Assembly: GCA_964478125.1 (NCBI GenBank)
Contig: CAYZGR010000015.1
Location: forward strand, 1 to 54,269
Source of the DNA: FW021-bin31 sp964478125
Lineage (GTDB): Bacteria; Bacteroidota; Bacteroidia; Chitinophagales; Chitinophagaceae
DNA length: 54,269 nt
Direction: 5' to 3'
Position 1 is the stretch's first letter. The number at the start of each line of letters is the position of its first letter. Below, one piece after another: positions 40,742 to 49,280 of the stretch. The notes beneath the pieces are model-generated. The model searched no databases, was not told where the DNA came from, and worked only from the letters and a program-made list of their open reading frames with translations. The translations under genes and the position numbers were made by a program.

Positions 40742-42325
40742 CTAATCTGATCCGGTATAAATAGCCTTGGGTATCCGCATTTCAGATGGAACCGCAAAGG
40801 TGGTATCCACGCCGCTTTCATTGTGTAAACGGTCTAAAGCCGTTACCTCATAGAGGTATTCCTCTGTAGAGGAGGCCGCCGTGTCCAGAAAAGTCTGCAC
40901 AAAGCGGGGATTTTTAGAAAATGTTTTATTGACAATCGCCAGAATATGAGCCGGATCATCGCGATCCGGCTGGGCAGTTCCGGGAAAACGATAAATAACA
41001 AACTGGGTAGTTTGAAGCGTTGTATCTTTATCTTTCCACTTAATAAGGTTGCCCTTAGCAGTTTTCAAAATACCTGCCAACTCCGGCGCTACCGGCGGAA
41101 TACTGTCTATCCAGGGCATTGTAGGAGGGATAGCAGGATATTTATAATAATGGTTCCTCAGGCTGTCATCAAATCCCAAAGGATTTTTATAAAATGCTTT
41201 GGCGCTAAAATAAATGCTGCCTTTTACCTTTTTATATGACCGATTCGCTTCGATTTGCCGCGGCATTTCATCCGGCTTGCCCCAGGCGCCTTTGCCCCCG
41301 ACACGATACAGCCCCTGGCCGATATACAATTGACGGCCATAGGTGTGATGTGCCCACCAATCGAGTAAAACCCCGTAGGGGGCTGCTGACAAGTTAAAAT
41401 CCCAATAAATCTGGGGACATACATAATCAATCCAGCCTTTCTTCAACCACAGTAAAACATCGGCGTAAAGATCATCGTAATTTGTCTGGCCTGCATGAGT
41501 GAGGGAACCTTCCGGATCCTTATCATGATTACGCCAAACGCCAAAGGGGCTGATCCCAAACTTCACGTAAGGTTTAACAGATTTTATAGCTGCGGCAAGC
41601 ATTTCAATAACGGTATCCACATTGTGTCTCCGCCAGTCGCCAATATTCAGGCCATTACCATATTTTTTATACGCTTCCCGATCCGGAAAAGCCTTTCCCC
41701 GAATGCGATAAGGATAAAAGTAATCGTCAAAATGGATCGCGTCTATATCATATCGACTGACAATATCTTTTACTACTTTAACCAGGTATTGCCGTACCTC
41801 GGGCAATCCCGGATTGAAGAATTTTTTTGTACCATAAGTGACGAACCATGAAGGATGACGCCTCACGGGACTGTAGGATGCAAGTTCACTTTCCTTACGA
41901 ATATTAAATACGGCACGATAGGGATTGCACCAGGCATGAAATTCCATACCTCGTCGATGCGCCTCCTTTATCATAAATTTTAACGGATCGTAGTAAGGTT
42001 CGGGGGCCTTGCCCTGCTTGCCGGTCAGCCAATAACTCCAGGGCTCAAGCGTAGAGGCATAAAACGCATCCGCTGCAGGCCGCACTTGTACTATCACGGC
42101 ATTCATCCCCACACTCTTCAATTTATCCAGCAACCGGGTGTATTCAGTCTTTTGGACAGCAGTTGGCAATCCCGGTTTAGAAGGCCAATCAATATTTGCC
42201 ACGGTAGCTATCCAGGCGGCCCGGAGTTCCCGCTTGGGCGCATGCTGCGCAAAGCAGAAGAGAGAAGCAGTTAACAGAAAAACACTTATGATAAAACAGG
42301 GAAAATAATTTGCTATTCGTAACAA
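40742..42325 (-). CDS. GHL10/DUF187 glycoside hydrolase-like, exported
   Basis: 527 aa. No ATG exists before the conserved part; TTG 42325 is the likely start, giving a signal peptide with FLLTASLFCFAQ. The GHL10 (YngK/DUF187) barrel shows ELRAAWIATVANIDWPSKPG, FHAWCNPYRAVFN, AIHFDDYFYPY, GISPFGVWRN and YVCPQIYWDF. An FN3-like module (about 420-520) follows. Relatives act on peptidoglycan or other glycans, but the substrate here is open. It is divergent from the DUF1080-GH89 pair, with the promoter regions overlapping. Confidence 0.88.
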   Translation of the reverse strand: MLRIANYFPCFIISVFLLTASLFCFAQHAPKRELRAAWIATVANIDWPSKPGLPTAVQKTEYTRLLDKLKSVGMNAVIVQVRPAADAFYASTLEPWSYWLTGKQGKAPEPYYDPLKFMIKEAHRRGMEFHAWCNPYRAVFNIRKESELASYSPVRRHPSWFVTYGTKKFFNPGLPEVRQYLVKVVKDIVSRYDIDAIHFDDYFYPYRIRGKAFPDREAYKKYGNGLNIGDWRRHNVDTVIEMLAAAIKSVKPYVKFGISPFGVWRNHDKDPEGSLTHAGQTNYDDLYADVLLWLKKGWIDYVCPQIYWDFNLSAAPYGVLLDWWAHHTYGRQLYIGQGLYRVGGKGAWGKPDEMPRQIEANRSYKKVKGSIYFSAKAFYKNPLGFDDSLRNHYYKYPAIPPTMPWIDSIPPVAPELAGILKTAKGNLIKWKDKDTTLQTTQFVIYRFPGTAQPDRDDPAHILAIVNKTFSKNPRFVQTFLDTAASSTEEYLYEVTALDRLHNESGVDTTFAVPSEMRIPKAIYTGSD

Positions 42326-42339
42326 GGTCTTTATATTTG
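42309..42339 (+). promoter_or_regulatory. Full consensus promoter for DUF1080-GH89
   Basis: TTTG at 42309-42312, 19 nt, then TATATTTG at 42332-42339. It sits inside the 5' end of the divergent GHL10 gene, 63 nt before the DUF1080 ATG. Confidence 0.7.
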
Positions 42340-42402
42340 AGCTAATTAAAAAGCTGCAAAATAAGCAACTTCATCTACTTCACCCATCTTAAACCGACTA
42401 GT

Positions 42403-43173
42403 ATGAAAAAATTAGCCTTGTTATTTTTATCGGTATCCGTCTTGCTATGGTCCTGCAATTCCTCCTCTCGCTCCTCTGATAATACAAGTGAAAATGATTC
42501 TGGTACGATAGAAAAGACAGTAGAAGCCCCGAAATCCGATAATGTTTTAAGTCCCACAGAAAAAGCCGATAACTGGCAGTTGTTATTTAACGGGAAGGAC
42601 CTCACTGGCTGGAGAGGATTTCAACATAAGCCCGACAACGCCTGGAACGTGGCAGATGGCACGTTACACTGTGACGGGCATAAAAAGGATGCCGCTCATA
42701 CTGACCTTATCACAGATAGTGCCTACAAAAATTTTATATTATCCCTAAAATGGAAAATTTCACCGGCTTCAAATAGTGGGATCATGTTTCATGTGACGGA
42801 AGATCAGCCACACACTTCTTTAACGGGACCAGAGTACCAGATTATTGACGACAAGGGATGGCCGGGAAAGCTGGAACCCTGGCAGCATACCGGATGCAAT
42901 TATGCCATGCAAGTGCCGGATACCTTACCCGTACATTCGGTAGGAGAATGGAATACCAGTAAGATCGTTGTGAATGGAGCACATGTTGAACATTGGTTGA
43001 ATGGCATGAAGATCCTGGAATACGAATTGTGGAGCCCCGAATGGAAAAAACAGAAAGCTTCCGGCAAATGGAAAGATGTTCCATCTTACGGAATGGCTAA
43101 AACCGGGCATATTGCGCTGCAATATCATGGAGGAGACATATGGTTCAAAGACATAAAAATAAAAGTACTGTAA
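42403..43173 (+). CDS. DUF1080 (3-keto-glycoside hydrolase-like) lipoprotein
   Basis: 256 aa. The signal ends in lipobox LLWSC with Cys18, followed by a Ser/Asp-rich linker. The DUF1080 domain (about 60-256) is a concanavalin-like sandwich with WQLLFNGKDLTGWRGFQ, WKISPASNSGIMFHV, GPEYQIIDDKGWPGK and HIALQYHGGDIWFKDIKIK. Characterised members hydrolyse 3-keto-glucosides made by a partner oxidase; none is seen here. It precedes GH89 by 39 nt, so both likely act together on a glycan in the envelope. Confidence 0.9.
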   Translation: MKKLALLFLSVSVLLWSCNSSSRSSDNTSENDSGTIEKTVEAPKSDNVLSPTEKADNWQLLFNGKDLTGWRGFQHKPDNAWNVADGTLHCDGHKKDAAHTDLITDSAYKNFILSLKWKISPASNSGIMFHVTEDQPHTSLTGPEYQIIDDKGWPGKLEPWQHTGCNYAMQVPDTLPVHSVGEWNTSKIVVNGAHVEHWLNGMKILEYELWSPEWKKQKASGKWKDVPSYGMAKTGHIALQYHGGDIWFKDIKIKVL

Positions 43174-43212
43174 AAGAAATGTAAGAAGCCTGGCAAAACC
43201 AAATACAATATA

Positions 43213-45420
43213 ATGAGGAAAGCAGGATTATTTTCAATCGTTTTCATTCTATTCATCAATTTTCAATCATTGGCACAAGAGGACTTTAAGGCAGTAACCG
43301 GACTAATAGAAAGAGTGGTTCCTAAATTGGCAGAACATATTGAGCTAGAACCTATCGCAAAGGAACAGGGAAAAGATGTCTTCGAAATAGAGACCAAAGG
43401 CAGTAAAATCATTTTGAGGGGAAATAACGGAGTATCCCTGGCTTCTGCACTTTATTACTATCTGGATCATTATTGCAAATGCAGCATCACTTCGAACGGT
43501 ACCCGCCTCAATTTACCGAATCCTTTACCCAAAATTTCTAAAAAGATCCATAAAACTACGCCTTACAAATACAGATATAATATTAATTATTGCGCCTTTA
43601 ATTACAGCATGGCCTGGTGGGACTGGGACAGATGGCAAAAAGAAATAGATTGGATGGCCATGAACGGGATCAATATGCCGCTGGCGCTCACCGGAGAGGA
43701 AGCCATCTGGCAGGAAGTGTATCAAAAGCTGGGATTCAGTATAGAAGATCTGAAGAATTTTTTTACGGGGCCCGCCTATTTCGCCTGGTTATGGATGGGT
43801 AATCTGGATGGTTGGGGAGGCCCATTACCACAACATTGGATAGATTCACATAAAGAACTGCAAAAAAAGATCTTAAATTATGAAAGAGCCTTAGGCATGA
43901 CGCCGGTGCTACCGGCCTTTACCGGCCATGTACCCCCCTCTTTTAAAGATAAGTTCCCCAATGCCAAACTCAAAAAAACCAACTGGGGATGGGGCTTCAA
44001 AGATGTGTATATTCTGGATGCCTCCGATCCGCTTTTCGAAACAATAGGAGACCTCTTTATAAAGATACAGACCAAAGAATATGGTACGGACCACTTATAT
44101 TCTGCAGACACCTTTAACGAAAATATCCCCCCCACCAATGATTCTTCTTATCTGGATGCCATGAGTAAAAAAGTATATAACTCCATGGCCGTAGCCGATC
44201 CAAAAGCTATATGGGTTATGCAGGGATGGATGTTTTCCTATAATGTGCGCTACTGGCAACCTACGCAAATACAGGCATTGCTCAATGCAATACCGAATGA
44301 CAAAATGATCATTCTTGATCTGTGGAGTGAATCTCATCCGGTATGGAATCGGGCCGAAGCTTATTATGGCAAGCCCTGGATTTGGAACATGTTACAGAAT
44401 TTTGGTGGAAATGTCAGCCTTTTTGGCCGCATGCGCCATGTAGCCTATGATCCGGCCATTGCTTTGCATGATCCTGACGCAGAACACTTGGCCGGCATTG
44501 GTCTGACTCCCGAGGGGATTGAACAAAATCCGGCTTTATTTCAACTCATGACAGACAACGTATGGCGAACAGAACCTGTTAAACTGGATAAGTGGCTACA
44601 CAGTTATGCCTTAAGGCGATATGGAGATACCAGCACGCTGATAGACCAGGCCTGGCAAATACTGAAAAATACCGTATATAGCGGCGGTAAAACAGAAGGA
44701 GGGCCTGAATCTATCATTACCGGCCGGCCCACCTTCGAAAAAAATACAGCCTGGACCAACACAACGCTCACTTATGATCCCATGGATTTGGTCAGATCTT
44801 GGGATCTGTTTATAAAATCGGCAGATCGCTTCAGGAACAGTGATGGTTTTCAATATGATATCGTGGATCTTACCCGGCAGGTACTGGCCAACTATGCCAC
44901 GCCGCTTCAGCAAAAATTTGTAGAGGCCTGGCAGGAACGGGATAAAAAGACCTTTGATAAATACAGCAAAGATTTTCTGGAATTAATTGACGATATGGAC
45001 GAACTCTTAGCCACACGCAAAGGATTTTTACTGGGTCCATGGCTGGCAAATGCCAGAAAGTGGGGAGTCACGAAAAAGGAAAGCGACCTCTATGAGTTCA
45101 ATGCACGCGATCTTATTACCCTATGGGGAGGAAAAGACTGCCCTCTGCATGAATATGCCTGCAGACAATGGTCCGGACTGCTGAAAGGATTTTACAAACC
45201 CAGATGGGAAAAGTTTTTCCAAAAAATTGATGAAGCTTTAAAAGATCATACTCCTATGAATATTCCCAAGTTTGATAAAGAGATCAAGGAATGGGAATGG
45301 AACTGGGTACATACGCATGATTCCGATAAATATCCGGTTGAACCATCCGGTCATCCCGTGAAAGAAGCCCAAAAAATGTATAAAAAATACAGGGAGCAAA
45401 TAGGAGAAATTTATGGATAG
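43213..45420 (+). CDS. Alpha-N-acetylglucosaminidase (GH89)
   Basis: 735 aa. The signal peptide ends near FQSLAQ. It shows the NAGLU three-part layout: an N-terminal domain with YKYRYNINYCAFNYSMAWWD, and a barrel with WMAMNGINMPLALTGEEAIW. The acid/base lies in DTFNENIPP as Glu303 and the nucleophile in LTPEGIEQN as Glu434. Their 131-residue spacing matches the Glu pair of human NAGLU (316 and 446). PWIWNMLQNFGGNVSLFG lies between. The helical C-terminal domain is complete. It removes terminal alpha-GlcNAc, e.g. from mucin or heparan-like glycans. Confidence 0.95.
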   Translation: MRKAGLFSIVFILFINFQSLAQEDFKAVTGLIERVVPKLAEHIELEPIAKEQGKDVFEIETKGSKIILRGNNGVSLASALYYYLDHYCKCSITSNGTRLNLPNPLPKISKKIHKTTPYKYRYNINYCAFNYSMAWWDWDRWQKEIDWMAMNGINMPLALTGEEAIWQEVYQKLGFSIEDLKNFFTGPAYFAWLWMGNLDGWGGPLPQHWIDSHKELQKKILNYERALGMTPVLPAFTGHVPPSFKDKFPNAKLKKTNWGWGFKDVYILDASDPLFETIGDLFIKIQTKEYGTDHLYSADTFNENIPPTNDSSYLDAMSKKVYNSMAVADPKAIWVMQGWMFSYNVRYWQPTQIQALLNAIPNDKMIILDLWSESHPVWNRAEAYYGKPWIWNMLQNFGGNVSLFGRMRHVAYDPAIALHDPDAEHLAGIGLTPEGIEQNPALFQLMTDNVWRTEPVKLDKWLHSYALRRYGDTSTLIDQAWQILKNTVYSGGKTEGGPESIITGRPTFEKNTAWTNTTLTYDPMDLVRSWDLFIKSADRFRNSDGFQYDIVDLTRQVLANYATPLQQKFVEAWQERDKKTFDKYSKDFLELIDDMDELLATRKGFLLGPWLANARKWGVTKKESDLYEFNARDLITLWGGKDCPLHEYACRQWSGLLKGFYKPRWEKFFQKIDEALKDHTPMNIPKFDKEIKEWEWNWVHTHDSDKYPVEPSGHPVKEAQKMYKKYREQIGEIYG

Positions 45421-45445
45421 GCCTTGTCCATACAACGATTATGTA

Positions 45446-45466
45446 AGATATCGTAAAGTGATATCT
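45446..45466. repeat. Inverted repeat AGATATC-N7-GATATCT
   Basis: Perfect 7-bp arms (45446-45452 and 45460-45466) sit 25 nt past the GH89 stop. No T tract follows, so it is not a good intrinsic terminator. It might be an operator or a short hairpin protecting the mRNA end. Confidence 0.4.
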
Positions 45467-45541
45467 ACGTATAGTACGAGGTGAAGCTGTAATTTTTTTC
45501 AGAAAATTTCCTCTTTCTCATGGATTATTCCTCATAATAAT

Positions 45542-45549
45542 TACCTTTG
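45542..45549 (+). promoter_or_regulatory. -7 box for the siroheme/sulfite operon
   Basis: TACCTTTG is a perfect TAnnTTTG, 55 nt before the cobA ATG. The 25-bp palindrome starts 4 nt downstream, where transcription would begin. Confidence 0.6.
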
Positions 45550-45553
45550 CCAA

Positions 45554-45578
45554 ATACCCTACTAAGTCTATAGGGTAT
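45554..45578. promoter_or_regulatory. 25-bp palindrome, candidate Rrf2/IscR-type operator
   Basis: ATACCCTA (45554-45561) and TAGGGTAT (45571-45578) are perfect 8-bp arms around 9 nt. The 25-bp length and the ATACCC...GGGTAT ends resemble IscR type 1/Rrf2-family sites. It covers the likely transcription start of cobA. Confidence 0.6.
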
Positions 45579-45604
45579 ATACCTAAACTATTTTAAAATC
45601 AAAA

Positions 45605-46402
45605 ATGTCTGTAAATCAAACTGATATACGAATTCCCAGGCTCACGCTTGTTGGTGCGGGACCGGGCGATCCCAAACTGATCACACTGAAAGGGATGGAG
45701 GCGCTGCGATCGGCGGCAGTTGTTCTGTATGATGCCCTCGTGGATCCGGAGATGTTAAAATATGTATCTTCTAAGGCGATCAAACGTTTTGTAGGTAAAC
45801 GGGCAGGCATACATCCTTATTCACAGGAGAGCATCAATGAGATGATCGTACGATATGCTTTTAGTCATGGCCATGTTGTCCGTCTGAAAGGCGGAGATCC
45901 GTTTGTTTTTGGCCGGGGCTATGAGGAAATTGTTTATGCCGAAAGCTTTAATATTGAAACAGAAGTTGTTCCGGGCGTTAGTAGCGCTACGGGATTGCCC
46001 GCACTAAAAAAGATTCCGTTGACCACCCGGGGAATTAATGAAAGTTTTTGGGTGCTCACCGGCACAACTTCTCAAAAAAGCATTTCCAATGACCTTCTTT
46101 TAGCAGCCCAGACCCGGGCGACAACCGTGATCCTGATGGGGCTGAAAAAACTGGGAGAAATCATGGAGATCTACCGGAGTGCCGGTAAAAATACACTACC
46201 TGTAGCTGTGATCTTTAATGGAAGTCTCCCCAATGAACAGTCTTTTACCGGAACGGTGCAGGATATTGAACATAAGATAAAAAATACAGCCGTCAGGGGT
46301 CCGGCCCTTATTATCCTGGGTGAGGCTGTAAGATCCCTGCTGAATAAAGAAAAATCCCTACCCGACATTGTAAAAGAAAATTATTTAGAAACCGCCACTT
46401 AA
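45605..46402 (+). CDS. cobA: Uroporphyrinogen-III C-methyltransferase
   Basis: 265 aa. It makes precorrin-2 by two SAM-dependent methylations. It shows LTLVGAGPGDPKLITLKGM, VLYDALVDPEML, VRLKGGDPFVFGRGYEE and VVPGVSSATGLPALKKIPLT, all SUMT signatures. It is first in cobA-Met8-DUF2061-cysJ-cysI, so precorrin-2 is destined for siroheme. Length is normal. The spacing to the next gene is 2 to 14 nt, depending on the start chosen. Confidence 0.95.
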   Translation: MSVNQTDIRIPRLTLVGAGPGDPKLITLKGMEALRSAAVVLYDALVDPEMLKYVSSKAIKRFVGKRAGIHPYSQESINEMIVRYAFSHGHVVRLKGGDPFVFGRGYEEIVYAESFNIETEVVPGVSSATGLPALKKIPLTTRGINESFWVLTGTTSQKSISNDLLLAAQTRATTVILMGLKKLGEIMEIYRSAGKNTLPVAVIFNGSLPNEQSFTGTVQDIEHKIKNTAVRGPALIILGEAVRSLLNKEKSLPDIVKENYLETAT

Positions 46403-46416
46403 CGGTGGATGATAAA

Positions 46417-47079
46417 ATGGCCTGCAAAAGCGTCTTAAAAATGAGTCTCAATCATTCAAAAATAAAAGCAGAAACTTCGATCAGAAGAAATACTTTATTT
46501 CCGGTTTTTTTAAAGCCGGAACATCTCCATACGCTGATCATAGGCGGAGGAAACGTAGGCCTGGAAAAGTTAACCGCATTGCTGTCCAATGCCCCTAAAG
46601 CACAAGTGACGCTGGTAAGTAAAAAGATAAAGCCGGAAATCAGGAAACTGGCTGCGGAGGCGCCTAATGTAAGAATGATGGAGAAATCTTTTTCCACCTG
46701 CGATCTGTATGGGATGGATCTGGCCATCGCAGCCACAGGTCATGCGGAACAAAATCTGCAGATCTACCATGCAGCAAAAGCAATGCGGGTACTGATCAAT
46801 GTAGCCGATACGCCGGACCTGTGTGATTTTTATCTGGGATCAATTGTACAAAAAGGCAGCTTGAAAATAGCCATTTCTACAAACGGGACATCTCCAACAA
46901 TGGCCAAACGCCTGCGGGAGACTTTGTCTGATACGCTCCCTGCACAAATGGAAGAAGTGCTTCAAAATCTGCATAGGATCAGAAAACAGCTTAAGGGAGA
47001 TTTCTCCAACAAAGTAAAAAAACTCAACGAGATCACCGCTGTTTTAGCAGTTCCTCCGGCAAGCAAAGAATCAGGATAA
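46417..47079 (+). CDS. Precorrin-2 dehydrogenase / sirohydrochlorin ferrochelatase (Met8/CysG-N)
   Basis: 220 aa from ATG 46417; GTG 46405 and ATG 46441 are alternatives. The NAD-binding motif is LIIGGGNVGLEKLTALL, followed by LAIAATGHAEQNLQIY, VLINVADTPDLCDFYLGSIV and KIAISTNGTSPTMAKRLRE, the CysG N-terminal/Met8 pattern. It oxidises precorrin-2 to sirohydrochlorin and probably inserts iron to give siroheme for the downstream cysI. This domain is fused to CobA in enterobacterial CysG but separate here. Confidence 0.92.
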   Translation: MACKSVLKMSLNHSKIKAETSIRRNTLFPVFLKPEHLHTLIIGGGNVGLEKLTALLSNAPKAQVTLVSKKIKPEIRKLAAEAPNVRMMEKSFSTCDLYGMDLAIAATGHAEQNLQIYHAAKAMRVLINVADTPDLCDFYLGSIVQKGSLKIAISTNGTSPTMAKRLRETLSDTLPAQMEEVLQNLHRIRKQLKGDFSNKVKKLNEITAVLAVPPASKESG

Positions 47080-47128
47080 AATTTTACTTCGACGTCTATA
47101 CATACATAGCAGTGTTCGCTACAAAATA

Positions 47129-47389
47129 ATGAATATGATTATTGACCAGATTTATAGCAAAGTAAAACCCCGGAAAAGGCAGACAGGAAAAACCGAAAGC
47201 CATTCAAGAAGTCTTATGAAGGCCATATCATGGCGGTTTTTAGGTTCTCTGGATACGATTTTGCTTTCCTGGTTCATTTCAGGAGACCTGAGTATCGCTT
47301 TTTCCATCGGAACATTTGAATTGTTAACCAAAACGATCCTTTATTATTTTCATGAGCGTCTCTGGAGTAATATCAAATGGGGTAAATAA
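47129..47389 (+). CDS. DUF2061 membrane protein
   Basis: 86 aa. The DUF2061 signature MKAISWRFLGSLDTILLSWF and FELLTKTILYYFHERLWSNI are evident, with two short hydrophobic helices. The N-terminal 25 residues are basic. The family is often found in cysteine/sulfate-assimilation loci, as here between siroheme genes and cysJ. It could be a small membrane chaperone or channel-like protein, but its function is unknown. Confidence 0.88.
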   Translation: MNMIIDQIYSKVKPRKRQTGKTESHSRSLMKAISWRFLGSLDTILLSWFISGDLSIAFSIGTFELLTKTILYYFHERLWSNIKWGK

Positions 47390-47445
47390 GAAATATTTCA
47401 TTTTTAACATCAATATAAATCCAACAATTTAAATTATCAAAAAAC

Positions 47446-49266
47446 ATGGATTGGAAAACAGGTTTAAAGAGGGGCCCTTTTTCTGAAGTACAAACGAATC
47501 AGTTAGTTGACTTGCTACCCGGTCTGAATGCCGGACAGGTACAATGGTTGAGTGGTTATCTGACCGGTATAGAACCCTTGATACAAGATATTCTCCCCGA
47601 ATCCGGAATGCAACCCGTAGCGGCCCCCGTTTCCGAATCTGATGTAGAACCCATATGGATCCTGTATGCTACACATACGGGAAACAGCGAACGATTGGCT
47701 CAACAATCAGCAGAAAAAATGAAGGCGATCGGACGAAAAGTGGAGGTCGCTGATATGGAGTCTTTCAAGGCCAAGAAACTAAAGAAGATCCGGGAATTAT
47801 TAATTATTGTAAGTACAGACGGAGAAGGTGATCCGCCGCTTCAGGCCGAGGAATTGCTCGAATTTCTACAAAGCAGTAAAGCTCCCGACTTGAGTCATAT
47901 GACCTATAGCATCCTGGCGTTGGGAGATTCTTCCTATACACAATTTTGCCAGACAGGAAAAGATTTTGATACCCTATTGGAGAAACGGGGCGCAAAGAAA
48001 ATTATGGAGCGAGTAGACTGTGATGTGGATTTTGAAGATGATTATGAACAATGGATAGAAGAAGTTCTTTCAAAAACAGGATTGTCTGTTGGCAATAACG
48101 GTACATTAGTGGAAATGACAGGTACGCCGGCGCCAAATATCAAACCAGCAGCAATCTATGGCCGGAAAAATCCATTCACCGCTACCGTACTGAAAAAGAT
48201 AAACCTGAACGGACGCCATTCCAGTAAAGAGACCATACATCTGGAATTGGATCTGAATGGTTCGCAACTCACTTACAAACCGGGTGACGCCTTGGGGATC
48301 TATGCACCTAATTCTAAAAAATTAGTTGATGAAGTATTAACCTGCCTTCACTTCTCGGGAGAAGAAGTCATCGAAACTTATAGAGGCGGCAAAACCCTGA
48401 GGGAGGCCCTGATCTCTGATTACGAATTAACTCCTTTAACCAATGTATCGCTGAAACGTTATGCCGAACTCACAGGAAGCGACAGATTGAAAAAGATTAC
48501 AGAGGACAGCACCGCTATAGCGAAATATCTTTACGGACGCGATATCATTGATCTGATCAACGAAGAATCCTATGGCCTGAGCCCCGAAATATTTCTTTCC
48601 CTGCTTCGCAAGAACGCGCCCCGCATGTATTCCATAGCTTCCAGCCAAGAAGCGGTGGAAGATGAAGTTCATATAGTAGTATCTACCGTACGATACCAGG
48701 CTCACGGACGGCAAAAAGAAGGACATTGTTCTACTTTTCTTTCAGATCGTGTTGAGGAAGAGGAACAAGTTCAGGTATTTATAGATCCGAATACCAAGTT
48801 CAAACTGCCCGCTGATATTGATCGGCCCATTATTATGGTAGGCCCCGGGACAGGAGTAGCGCCATATCGCTCTTTCCTTCAACAACGAGAGGCAGAAGGC
48901 AATGCAGGTAAATCCTGGTTGTTTTTTGGAGACCGGAACTTTATAACTGACTTTCTTTACCAGGCCGAATGGTTGCAATATCTTAAAGAGGGCACCTTAA
49001 CCCGCGCCGATGTAGCCTTCTCTCGGGATCAAAAAGAAAAGATCTATGTACAGCATAAAATGCTGGAAAAGGGCAAGGAACTTTTTGCCTGGCTGGAAGA
49101 GGGTGCTCATTTTTACGTTTGCGGCGATAAAGATCACATGGCTAAAGATGTGGATATCGCTTTGAAAAAAATCATTCGCGATCATGGGGGAATGACGGAA
49201 GAAAAAGCAACTGAATATGTGAAATCATTGCAACGCACGGACCGGTATCAAAAAGATGTATATTAG
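47446..49266 (+). CDS. cysJ: Sulfite reductase flavoprotein CysJ
   Basis: 606 aa. The N-terminal flavodoxin domain has WILYATHTGNSERLAQQSAE and STDGEGDPPLQAEELLEFL. The FAD domain has YKPGDALGIYAPN and RMYSIASSQEAVEDEVHIVV. The NADPH domain shows MVGPGTGVAPYRSFLQQREA and a Tyr-ending C-terminus. It passes electrons from NADPH through FAD and FMN to the haemoprotein CysI. It is 14 nt upstream of cysI. The first 55 residues form an extra helical segment. Confidence 0.96.
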   Translation: MDWKTGLKRGPFSEVQTNQLVDLLPGLNAGQVQWLSGYLTGIEPLIQDILPESGMQPVAAPVSESDVEPIWILYATHTGNSERLAQQSAEKMKAIGRKVEVADMESFKAKKLKKIRELLIIVSTDGEGDPPLQAEELLEFLQSSKAPDLSHMTYSILALGDSSYTQFCQTGKDFDTLLEKRGAKKIMERVDCDVDFEDDYEQWIEEVLSKTGLSVGNNGTLVEMTGTPAPNIKPAAIYGRKNPFTATVLKKINLNGRHSSKETIHLELDLNGSQLTYKPGDALGIYAPNSKKLVDEVLTCLHFSGEEVIETYRGGKTLREALISDYELTPLTNVSLKRYAELTGSDRLKKITEDSTAIAKYLYGRDIIDLINEESYGLSPEIFLSLLRKNAPRMYSIASSQEAVEDEVHIVVSTVRYQAHGRQKEGHCSTFLSDRVEEEEQVQVFIDPNTKFKLPADIDRPIIMVGPGTGVAPYRSFLQQREAEGNAGKSWLFFGDRNFITDFLYQAEWLQYLKEGTLTRADVAFSRDQKEKIYVQHKMLEKGKELFAWLEEGAHFYVCGDKDHMAKDVDIALKKIIRDHGGMTEEKATEYVKSLQRTDRYQKDVY

Positions 49267-49280
49267 TTAAATAAAGAAAA

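Noticed and set aside
45421..45604. Riboswitch in the cobA leader
   Set aside because: The -7 box leaves only about 50 nt of leader, too short for SAM or cobalamin aptamers; the palindrome fits a protein operator better.
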